A DNA stretch of 64,000 nt from Candidatus Poribacteria bacterium (GTDB lineage: Bacteria > Poribacteria > WGA-4E > WGA-3G), in assembly GCA_026702755.1 (NCBI GenBank), contig JAPPBX010000061.1, positions 57,508 through 121,507 on the forward strand, read 5' to 3'. Position numbers and translations under genes: made by a program. Shown in pieces: positions 57,111 through 64,000 of this stretch. Under the pieces are notes generated by a model. The model made no database searches and was not told the origin of the DNA. It saw only the letters and a list, made by a program, of their open reading frames with translations. The number at the start of each line of letters is the position of its first letter. Position 1 is the stretch's first letter.

Positions 57111-57725
57111 ATGCAGTCCCAAAGTTCTGAAAGCTTGCCTCCAGAATGTTACGATGACAACGAACTAATTGAGCGATTTCAACACGGCGACACCGCCGCA
57201 TTTGATATGCTCTTCACCCGCTACCAAAAACGCACCTACCGTTTGGTGCAACGCTTCGTCTCAAACCCGGAAGATGCATCAGATTTAACACAAGACGCCT
57301 TCATACGCGCGTATCAAGGATTAGGCGACTTTAAAAGCCAATGCCAGTTTTACAGTTGGCTTTACCGAATCACGGTGAATCTTTGTATCGATTTCTTAAG
57401 GAAAAAGGCAAGATCAGAAGTGCTCTTGTACGATTCCGAGGAATCTGATGAACTGCCGATGGCGAACATCCCGGACCTTCGCTCAGAATCGCCAGCAAAA
57501 GCGGCCGAGAATAAGGAGTTGAGGGCTCACATCCGGAAAGCCGTTCGTCGCCTCCCTCCAAAGCAACGGCAAATCTTCATTTTACGACACTGGGATGGAT
57601 TATCACTTAAAGATATTGCGGCTACCGTTGGGAGATCCGACGGAACAGTCAAAGCGCATCTGCTCCACGCGCATCGTAACCTTCGTAGGCATCTCCGCGG
57701 TTACCTACGAGAAACAGATCGCTAA
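57111..57725 (+). CDS. ECF sigma factor (SigE/RpoE-like)
   Basis: 204 residues. Region 2: AFDMLFTRYQKRTYRLVQRFVSNPEDASDLTQDAFIRAYQGLGDFKSQCQFYSWLYRITVNLCIDFLRKKAR. Region 4: LPPKQRQIFILRHWDGLSLKDIAATVGRSDGTVKAHLLHAHRNLRRHLRGYL. These direct RNA polymerase to a specific promoter set, often for envelope stress. No anti-sigma factor gene follows; a palindrome and a MITE-like element come next. The Shine-Dalgarno (GAGGAG) is clear. Confidence 0.93.
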   Translation: MQSQSSESLPPECYDDNELIERFQHGDTAAFDMLFTRYQKRTYRLVQRFVSNPEDASDLTQDAFIRAYQGLGDFKSQCQFYSWLYRITVNLCIDFLRKKARSEVLLYDSEESDELPMANIPDLRSESPAKAAENKELRAHIRKAVRRLPPKQRQIFILRHWDGLSLKDIAATVGRSDGTVKAHLLHAHRNLRRHLRGYLRETDR

Positions 57726-57733
57726 AAATTGTT

Positions 57734-57760
57734 GTATGCGCGCTTCCAAAGCGCGCATAC
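57734..57760. repeat. Perfect GC-rich hairpin after the sigma factor
   Basis: GTATGCGCGCTT and AAGCGCGCATAC, 12 bp each, around loop CCA, starting 8 bases after the stop codon. No T-run follows, so it may stabilise the transcript end or be another dispersed palindrome. Confidence 0.6.
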
Positions 57761-57787
57761 CCCCCGGTGTAGGTAACACCCCAATTT

Positions 57788-57915
57788 TATAGTAAAATCC
57801 GAAAATAAGTTTACATTTTGAAAAAACGCGTCTTGCTTCATGAACCCTGTAGGAGGGAATTCCGATTCCCGACTCTTCTCCTAAGGGTGTATAAGTAATT
57901 ACGGGATCTACTATA
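57788..57915. mobile_element. MITE-like element, family A copy 2
   Basis: 128 bases with the same ends as the copy at 29704: TATAGTAAAATCCG (left), and GGTGTATAAGTAATTACGGG...CTACTATA (right). Left and right subterminal sequences are also shared (CCGAAAATA.GTTTACA; GGTGTATAAGTAATTACGGG). The middle differs: here a GGGAAT-TCCG-ATTCCC hairpin replaces the CGAGG hairpin. No ORF. It lies between the sigma factor and ftsY. Confidence 0.75.
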
Positions 57916-57952
57916 AAGTGTTTCACGTGTAGACAACAGAACTCAGCACTTC

Positions 57953-58945
57953 TCACGCGTCTGTTGTTTCATCTGCAAAGAGTGCTTCAACGAAATCTGC
58001 CCCCGCGAAATCCCTCAAATCGTCAAGTTTCTCACCAATACCAATCAGTTTGACAGGGGCACCAATCTCCGCATTTACCGCAATTACAATGCCACCCTTC
58101 GCAGTGCCATCCAGTTTCGTAACGGTGACTCCTGTAATCGGCACTGCATCATTGAAAATCTTCGCCTGCATCAGCGCATTTTGCCCCACCGTTCCATCAA
58201 TGACAAGCAGTACTTCATGCGGTGCTCCAGTGTGTGCTCGTCCCATTACACGCCCGATTTTTGACAATTCATCCATCAGCGGTTTTTTGGTATGCAGCCT
58301 CCCCGCGGTATCTACAATTAGCACATCCGCGTTGCGATGCTTCGCTGCGTGAACCGCATCAAAGACAACAGCGGCAGGCTCAGCATTTTCGCCTCCCCGA
58401 ATTAACTCCGCACCAGCACGCTCACACCAAATAGCAAGCTGGTCCTCCGCCGCCGCACGGAAGGTATCACCAGCGGCAACAACTACGTGTTGCCCGTTTC
58501 CTATAAAGCGACTCGCAAGTTTACCGATAGTCGTTGTTTTGCCTGCACCATTCACACCCAAAACTAAGATTGTATACGGTTTCTCATTCTCAATCCGCAG
58601 CGGAACATCCGGTCCAAGCAAATTCAAAATTTCCGATTTTATGACCGATCCCAATTCCGAAGAATCGCTTAATCCCTCTGCCTTGACTCTCTCCCTGACG
58701 TTATCCATCAGCGTCAATGTGGTATCAACACCTACATCCGATTGGATTAAAATCTCCTCAATTTCCTCCATCAAATCTTCGTCAATTTTTCTGCCAACCC
58801 GTAGAAGACCTGACAATTGAGACAGAAACTGGTCGCGTGTTTTCGATAAGCCGGACTTAAGCCGATTAAACCAGTTTCCCTGCTCATCTCCAGCATCGGA
58901 TTCATTGTGGCTTTTATCACCACCTTTAAATAAATTTCTAAGCAT
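57953..58945 (-). CDS. ftsY: Signal recognition particle receptor FtsY
   Basis: 330 residues of the SRP-type GTPase family. The N-terminal acidic and helical N domain (about 15-105) is followed by the G domain with VLGVNGAGKTTTIGKLA (P-loop), DTFRAAAEDQL, VDTAGRLHTKKPLMDEL, VTVTKLDGTAKGGIVIAVN and the closing GIGEKLDDLRDFAGADFVEALF. It docks SRP-ribosome complexes at the membrane for insertion of membrane proteins. Complete, with only a short acidic N-terminal extension. AAGGAAAGG precedes the ATG. Confidence 0.97.
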   Translation of the reverse strand: MLRNLFKGGDKSHNESDAGDEQGNWFNRLKSGLSKTRDQFLSQLSGLLRVGRKIDEDLMEEIEEILIQSDVGVDTTLTLMDNVRERVKAEGLSDSSELGSVIKSEILNLLGPDVPLRIENEKPYTILVLGVNGAGKTTTIGKLASRFIGNGQHVVVAAGDTFRAAAEDQLAIWCERAGAELIRGGENAEPAAVVFDAVHAAKHRNADVLIVDTAGRLHTKKPLMDELSKIGRVMGRAHTGAPHEVLLVIDGTVGQNALMQAKIFNDAVPITGVTVTKLDGTAKGGIVIAVNAEIGAPVKLIGIGEKLDDLRDFAGADFVEALFADETTDA

Positions 58946-59097
58946 TACCTTTCCTTTTTGATGTTTGTTTCGTATCTATAGCGATTAGCAGAAATCGTGC
59001 CTGCCGCTTTAATATAATACAGTAACAACACGCAAAAAGGCAACGAAAAGAGATAGGAGGATATCGCGTAAAAAAATCCGTATTCATACAAATTTCC

Positions 59098-59126
59098 TTG
59101 AAAGATTGGCTATCTTATGGTATACT
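59098..59126 (+). promoter_or_regulatory. Promoter of the haem protein operon
   Basis: -35 TTGAAA (59098-59103), 17-base spacer, -10 TATACT (59121-59126), 71 bases before the ATG at 59197, which has TTGAGGA as ribosome-binding site. It probably drives both the P460-like gene and the porin-cytochrome gene. Confidence 0.6.
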
Positions 59127-59196
59127 ACGAAATAAGGTTATAAGAGAGGAAGATTTTTTAATTTTTGTTTATCATCCTAAAGTTGAGGAATATATC

Positions 59197-59772
59197 ATGT
59201 TAAAATTAAAATACACACGAAACCTACTCACTGCATTGGCGATAATTTTACTTTTTACCGCCTGCGCAGAAAAACAGTTAGATGAACTTGTGCAACAGAC
59301 AGAAGAAGAAACCACGAATGCAACGGAAACAGAACCTGTCCAACCCGAAGAACCGGCAGCGGTAGCACTCCCCGGTTTGCCAGCAGATGTGGCAGGATAT
59401 ACACAGTGGCTGAAATTAAACGCAGCACCTATCCCTCCAGTCCCTGGTGGCGATCCACACAACGGCACAAAAAATGTTTACGTTAATCAAACACGTGATA
59501 CCATCGCACCAAACGGTACCCAGCAGTTCCCTTATCCAGATGGAAGTATTGTCGTAAAGGACGCGACCCGCCCCGGTAAGGATTATATTGGGCTCATCGC
59601 GATTATGCGGAAAAAAGACGGTGTGGATCCTGATCACAACGACTGGGAATTCATTGAATATGTCCGAAACGCGGCGGATGATGAGTTCCGTGTCATCGCC
59701 AAAGATGGTGTCTGTTGGGGATGCCACGCCCGAGTCAAAGACATCGATTACGTGTTTACAGAACTTGAATAA
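59197..59772 (+). CDS. Haem lipoprotein, cytochrome P460-like
   Basis: About 191 residues from MLKLKYTRNLLTALAIILLFTACAEKQ, with a lipobox (FTAC), then an acidic linker rich in Glu/Thr. The C-terminal domain has PDGSIVVKDATRPGKDYIGLIAIMRKKDG and ends with the haem-binding motif CWGCH near residue 178. The pattern resembles the cytochrome P460 / c'-beta fold, where one c-type haem sits in a beta-barrel. It is probably lipid-anchored to a periplasm-facing membrane. The TTG start of the next gene is 10 bases after its stop, so the two form one unit. Confidence 0.8.
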   Translation: MLKLKYTRNLLTALAIILLFTACAEKQLDELVQQTEEETTNATETEPVQPEEPAAVALPGLPADVAGYTQWLKLNAAPIPPVPGGDPHNGTKNVYVNQTRDTIAPNGTQQFPYPDGSIVVKDATRPGKDYIGLIAIMRKKDGVDPDHNDWEFIEYVRNAADDEFRVIAKDGVCWGCHARVKDIDYVFTELE

Positions 59773-59782
59773 GGAGCACCTT

Positions 59783-61003
59783 TTGAATCCACACAACAAC
59801 CGCGTGAGGCACTTTCGTCATAACGCCTCACGACCAAAACCGTTGGGGGCATCACTGCTCTTATCGCTCGTGTTCATAGTTAGTGTTGCCCTCAGCATTT
59901 TTTTACCAACCGTGGTGGAGGCACGTCCTGAGTTTGCAACCGAACTTGAGAAGGAATGTAGCTTTTGTCATCTCGACCCAGCTGGTGGCGGCCCCCGAAA
60001 TCGAATCGGCGAAATTTTTGAAGAGAACTATTTTGAATTCCCCGAGGATTTTGACATGGATGCCGTAAGCGAAGAAGCCAAGGAAATTGTCAAGCAACTC
60101 ACAACTTCACTTGACTTCCAAACCGCTTTCATTAAGACAACACACGTTGACGAAGAGGAAAACGCCAGCGCTGGATGCAATTCATGCCATTCTTCGATTG
60201 ACAGATTTCTGCTTATGCAAGCAGAAGTAACATTCAACGCGCAAGCCTCCGAGCATGTCCGACTCACCCTTTCCAACAACGCCGGAACAACAATGAACGC
60301 GTTTGCAACGGTAGATGCTATTCCAAAACATCTCTATGTCAAAGTCGGTCAATTCCGCCTACCGTTTGCTATCAAACAGAAGGACCACAACATCCTTGTC
60401 CGAGAAGGCTACGGACTCGGCTCCAACAAACGAGATGTCGGTGTTGAACTTGGGGGAAGTGCGGGGAAAGTTTTTTATAACGCGGCTTTCTTTAATGCCA
60501 ACAATGCAGCAGCGAAAGGTGGACTTGGCACTCTCGGTGCGCAACTTGGACCAATCCGAGTCGGTGTTTCTACCCTATTTGAAAAACCGGGCGAAGACTG
60601 GGAACGACTCATCGGTGCGTTTCTCACTGCTTCCTATGCAGGCGTGAGTGTTGAAGGGGAATTCAATTTTGGAAACAGCGGAGAGGCAGTCTCCTTCGCA
60701 CCGGATGCCGTTGATTCAAAAGGGTACTATATCGGCGCAAAATATCGCGTCCTGCCTCAACTCACTGTCTCGGGTCGGTACGGATTATTTGACCCAGATA
60801 GGACAATTAAAGGGGATGCAAGTCAGCGAGTGACACTCAGTGCCCAATACAATTTCATCGAAAATGGGGCAATCTCTATTTTCTATTGGGCAAACCTCGC
60901 GAACGCCGACCGTAGTAACGATGATACAATACAGGACAAAGGGACGCTACGTCAACTTCAAGGGACCGACCAGATTATCCTGATGTCGCGATTCTGGTTC
61001 TGA
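59783..61003 (+). CDS. Outer-membrane porin fused to N-terminal dihaem region
   Basis: 406 residues starting at a TTG with AAGGAG seven bases upstream. Signal peptide about 18-45 (LLLSLVFIVSVALSIFLPTVVEARP), then two haem motifs, CSFCH (near residue 57) and CNSCH (near 134), around a short linker. From about 145 on, alternating beta strands (VRLTLSNNAGTTMNAFATVD, HLYVKVGQFRLPF, VGVELGGSAGKVFYNAAFF, VTLSAQYNFIENGAISIFYW) end in MSRFWF, whose terminal Phe is a hallmark of barrel insertion. The fold suggests a porin that carries electrons through the outer membrane. Confidence 0.8.
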   Translation: MNPHNNRVRHFRHNASRPKPLGASLLLSLVFIVSVALSIFLPTVVEARPEFATELEKECSFCHLDPAGGGPRNRIGEIFEENYFEFPEDFDMDAVSEEAKEIVKQLTTSLDFQTAFIKTTHVDEEENASAGCNSCHSSIDRFLLMQAEVTFNAQASEHVRLTLSNNAGTTMNAFATVDAIPKHLYVKVGQFRLPFAIKQKDHNILVREGYGLGSNKRDVGVELGGSAGKVFYNAAFFNANNAAAKGGLGTLGAQLGPIRVGVSTLFEKPGEDWERLIGAFLTASYAGVSVEGEFNFGNSGEAVSFAPDAVDSKGYYIGAKYRVLPQLTVSGRYGLFDPDRTIKGDASQRVTLSAQYNFIENGAISIFYWANLANADRSNDDTIQDKGTLRQLQGTDQIILMSRFWF

Positions 61004-61473
61004 CATATCCTTAAACTTCACCCACAAGAGTTTGCCTTTATCGAAATGCCAACGCGCTCAATACACTTCAAAACACATAGGGCCGGATGCGAAAATCCGT
61101 CCCTATGTGTTTATATTTACACATAACGTCACCTAAAGACATCTTATATACTCTTCCCAAGTATTAGTGATGTTTGAAATCTCTCCTGAACCTCACACTA
61201 TTACGCCTTAAACGCTTAATATGACAGCAAAAGCTTGATTGGCATAAAAATTGCTTAAACGGTATTGCTTGAAACTTTAAAGTATCTTTTGTCCTCCCAT
61301 ATTCGTTATATTTGGCGTAACTTGCAAGTGATTCCAGCCTGCAATAACAGAAATTCTCAAGCAATGTAAAACACGAGTTAAATTGGGAGATCGCTTCTAC
61401 AAAAAACCCCTTAAATTGCTCCGAATAAAAAGCCTATAATTACAGAATCCTTAGAGCGCAGGAGACACTTCTT
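61004..61473. other. 470-base intergenic region
   Basis: Holds the terminator-like hairpin at 61076-61111 and, near the right end, a -10 TATAAT (61435-61440) with a weak -35 TTAAAT (61411-61416) for the alpha-2-macroglobulin gene, plus its AGGAG ribosome-binding site (61460-61464). I see no gene, tRNA or other structure in the rest. Confidence 0.5.
61076..61111 (+). terminator. Hairpin after the porin-cytochrome gene
   Basis: CACATAGGG...CGGAT and ATCCG...CCCTATGTG form a 14-bp stem with one mismatch and a 6-base loop, followed by TTTATATTT. It sits 73 bases after the stop codon and is a reasonable intrinsic terminator. Confidence 0.5.
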
Positions 61474-64000
61474 ATGGCAGCCGAACTTTCCAAAAATTCT
61501 CCGACAAACCCAAGGGACCGAAACCTGCTCTTAAAAAGTTTAATCGGTTTGGTTGGACTGATGTGCATCCTTCTCGGTGTCTGTATCTTCTATATTGTGC
61601 AAGGTAACATGCGTGCACGGACGCGATACAGTGTAAAGACCTTCACACCGCAAGGAGAGGTTCCACAATGGGCTGATTTCTCGATTACGTTCTCAGAGGC
61701 AATCATCGATAAGTCGCGTGTCGGAACTGAAGTTTCAGCAGAGGCACTTCGGTTTACGCCAGCCGTCCAAGGCACTGCCCGTTGGGCTGCGCGCGATAGA
61801 GTCGGTTTTTTCTTAGATGCGCCTTTGGCACCCTCTACACAATACACTGTCGAACTCAGACCAGAACTTAACCCATCCGAGACATTCCTACTCACCGGAC
61901 AAAAAGAGTTTAAATTCGCCACCGAACCTTTCACCGTACAACAGACACGTATGGAGTTTACCTCTGACAATGAACATGTAACAGGGTCTGGCACAATAGC
62001 ATTCAACTATCCTGTAACCATTGTCGACTTAAAGGCACACCTCTCCATTGAACTCGACGATGGAACAGAAGTTCCATATCAAATTGAAACCAGCACAGCA
62101 ACAGCACGAACAGTAAGATTCAAAACAAAACGAATAAAACGCCTCAATACGAACCGAGAGATAAAGATTAGGGTCGAAAAGGGATTCAAGTGTACAGGTG
62201 GAAAAATTGGTTTGGAAAAACCAAGCACTACGCCCGTGATACTCCGAGGGAGAGGGACACTCGGTGTAACATATTCGGACGTTTGGGAAAGTGATGGTAC
62301 ACCCTATATTTCGGTCAGTTTCAATGCACCGGTACTCAGCGACACAATTGAACCGTATTTAGAACTTACACCGGCAGTGACATATAAGGTGACATCCGAC
62401 TATCGAAACATAAGAATCCATGGCGATTTTAAGAGACGAACGACTTACACATTGAAGATTAGGAAAGGCCTGACAGCACGAAACGATGCCGTTTTAAAAC
62501 AGGACTACACGACGCGGCTCAAAATTCCTGATATTAAACCGCAGCTCCGGTTTCTCGGTGATGGCTTCTTCCTGGCGAGAAAAGGGCAGCTGAATCTCGG
62601 TCTCGCAACGATTAACGTTGAACGCGTGGAACTCAATATTGAGAAAGTTTTTGCAAACAATCTCATCTATGTCTCGAAATTAGAGAGATGGAGTCGTTGG
62701 AGCAGGAATTTAGGTAAACCTATTCATACGGAAGTGCTTGATGTGTCTTCTCAATTGAATGAAGAGGTGACGACACCTATCTCTTTGGAGGAGTATCTCT
62801 CAGACGAACATGTCGGTATCTTCAAAGTTGTAGCACGAAACACACGAAACAGGTGGAACAGTGCACATCAATGGGTGCTCATCACGGATTTGGGAATTAG
62901 TGCTAAACGCCTCGGAGATAGACTGTATGTTTGGGTGAAATCCCTATCTACCGGTAAACCTGTACCAAGCGCACGCGTCAAACTCATCAGCGATAACAAC
63001 CAAACACTGTTCAGTGGCACAACCAACTGGGCAGGATTCATTGAATTCATAGATGTCGCGGAGAAGACAGAAAACTTCACACCCTTTATGATCACTGTCG
63101 AGAAACGCGATGATCTTGCTTTCATTCAATTGGACCGGCATGAAATCGCAACAGCAGATTTCGACATCGCTGGTTCCACCTATCTACAAACAGGTTACGA
63201 AGCATTTCTTTACACCAGCAGGGGTGTCTATCGCCCGGGTGAAACTGTCCAACTCGCTGGTATTGTCCGAGGACCGAAGCATAAAACACCACAACCACTC
63301 CCTACGCGAATCGAAGTTATCTCCCCCGATGGTAGAATTTTGCGAGAGTTAAGGCAGCAAACAAACAAAAGCGGTGCCTGCGATGTGCAAATTCTTATTC
63401 CTGATTATGCCCTGACCGGCAGCTACATTGCCAAGATGCGGATTGCTGATCGGGTCGTTGGAAGTGCACAATTTCAGGTTGAAGAATTTATGCCCGATCG
63501 AATGAAAGTTTCTATAACAGTGGACAAAGCCGATTATAAACTCGGAGATGAACTTGACCTTGAAGTCACTGCTGTTAATCTATTCGGTCCGCCAGCTGTA
63601 GGGCGGAAGGTGCAAGTTGCATGCGAATTGGAAGCGGGCCCGTTCCTAACAGACAATGTACTACAAGGCACGGATGCCAAGAAATGGCACTCGTTCGTCT
63701 TCGGAAATACCGGTTCAAATTTTGAGAAACAGAGAATTGAGTTGGGAGAAGGCAAAACTGACACAGCGGGTAAGGCGCACTACCAATTTACGATTCCTGC
63801 AACATTGAAAGCTCCCTCCTTGCTAAACGGGATTCTGACAGCAACCGTCAGTGAAGTCGGTGGCAGAGCGGTCACCGCTTCACACCGAGTTGTTATCCAC
63901 CCATACTCACATTATGTTGGACTCCGGCAGACAACGACGGGAGATATAAAAATTAACAAACCGCTTCATTTCGACTACGTTGCTATCAACGATGCAATGG
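61474..64000 (+). CDS. Alpha-2-macroglobulin family protein, cut by window end
   Basis: At least 842 residues, running off the right edge. A membrane anchor (about 22-46, LIGLVGLMCILLGVCIFYIV) precedes repeated beta-sandwich (MG) domains: FSITFSEAIIDKSRV, VSFNAPVLSDTIEPYLEL, YVWVKSLSTGKPVPSARVKLISDNNQTLFSGTTNWAGF, then the classical MG3/MG4 boundary GVYRPGETVQLAGIVRGPKHKTPQ. Bacterial A2M proteins trap proteases in the periplasm, usually with a thioester domain further on, which lies outside this window. The start has AGGAG nine bases upstream. Confidence 0.88.
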   Translation, partial: MAAELSKNSPTNPRDRNLLLKSLIGLVGLMCILLGVCIFYIVQGNMRARTRYSVKTFTPQGEVPQWADFSITFSEAIIDKSRVGTEVSAEALRFTPAVQGTARWAARDRVGFFLDAPLAPSTQYTVELRPELNPSETFLLTGQKEFKFATEPFTVQQTRMEFTSDNEHVTGSGTIAFNYPVTIVDLKAHLSIELDDGTEVPYQIETSTATARTVRFKTKRIKRLNTNREIKIRVEKGFKCTGGKIGLEKPSTTPVILRGRGTLGVTYSDVWESDGTPYISVSFNAPVLSDTIEPYLELTPAVTYKVTSDYRNIRIHGDFKRRTTYTLKIRKGLTARNDAVLKQDYTTRLKIPDIKPQLRFLGDGFFLARKGQLNLGLATINVERVELNIEKVFANNLIYVSKLERWSRWSRNLGKPIHTEVLDVSSQLNEEVTTPISLEEYLSDEHVGIFKVVARNTRNRWNSAHQWVLITDLGISAKRLGDRLYVWVKSLSTGKPVPSARVKLISDNNQTLFSGTTNWAGFIEFIDVAEKTENFTPFMITVEKRDDLAFIQLDRHEIATADFDIAGSTYLQTGYEAFLYTSRGVYRPGETVQLAGIVRGPKHKTPQPLPTRIEVISPDGRILRELRQQTNKSGACDVQILIPDYALTGSYIAKMRIADRVVGSAQFQVEEFMPDRMKVSITVDKADYKLGDELDLEVTAVNLFGPPAVGRKVQVACELEAGPFLTDNVLQGTDAKKWHSFVFGNTGSNFEKQRIELGEGKTDTAGKAHYQFTIPATLKAPSLLNGILTATVSEVGGRAVTASHRVVIHPYSHYVGLRQTTTGDIKINKPLHFDYVAINDAM

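Noticed and set aside
61164..61364. 66-codon minus-strand open frame in the gap before the A2M gene
   Set aside because: No ribosome-binding site, unusual composition and no resemblance to any family.

Overview
The window looks like chromosomal DNA of an uncultivated, Gram-negative-type, polysaccharide-scavenging bacterium. The best guess is Candidatus Poribacteria, the sponge-associated or marine candidate phylum. This rests on: three arylsulfatase-type sulfatases and three phytanoyl-CoA dioxygenase-family proteins; a secreted nucleotidase ending in a FlgD/T9SS-like domain with the phrase NYPNPFNPETWLPYQL; secreted LamG-like proteins; an outer-membrane haem porin; and intergenic DNA full of palindromic repeats. 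The phylum is an inference from content, since no 16S rRNA gene is present.

Layout. 0-2 kb: yajC, then on the opposite strand an unknown gene, maf and an IolB-like cupin. 2-18.6 kb: a large membrane protein, a D-threonine aldolase-like enzyme, three sulfatases, a secreted 5'-nucleotidase, an overlapping FRG-domain/TPR pair, two PhyH enzymes around a secreted LamG-like protein, and PPK2. 18.7-30.7 kb, all minus strand: a giant DUF4175-like protein, two tandem YIP1 proteins, a cytochrome c/TlpA-like operon, an aspartic-protease pair, transketolase, an acidic TPR protein and two paralogous LamG proteins. 30.9-36.3 kb, plus strand: a membrane protein with a bactofilin-like region, a BatA-like VWA protein, then sugar-metabolism enzymes (isomerase/epimerase, cupin, aldo-keto reductase, SDR). 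36.3-44.8 kb, mostly minus: GDPD, two NAD-epimerases, HIT, a PhyH-HEAT fusion and a hydroxyacid dehydrogenase, with a 770-bp repeat-rich gap holding a frameshifted HTH gene. 45-54 kb, plus: an AAA ATPase with a nuclease-like tail, an XPB-like helicase with its Bax1-like (DUF790) partner, a beta-lactamase-family protein, a beta-propeller protein, a TPR lipoprotein and a homoserine-kinase-like protein. 54-64 kb: ABC-F, a MarR regulator with a ferritin-like tail, an ECF sigma factor, ftsY, a haem lipoprotein plus cytochrome-porin operon, and a truncated alpha-2-macroglobulin.

Most notable: (1) the TlpA-like gene at 23736-24872 is interrupted by one in-frame UGA exactly at the redox-active site, followed by a hairpin that meets bacterial SECIS spacing rules, so it is probably a selenoprotein (W-U-G-C-R). 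(2) Several families of MITE-like and palindromic repeats recur in the intergenic regions, and palindromes of the same style sit in frame inside two coding genes. (3) Three secreted proteins share a C-terminal (T)TxWxxxK tail that may be a sorting signal. (4) A P460-like haem lipoprotein and a dihaem-porin fusion form an operon suggestive of outer-membrane electron transfer.

No rRNA, tRNA, CRISPR array or intact insertion sequence was seen.
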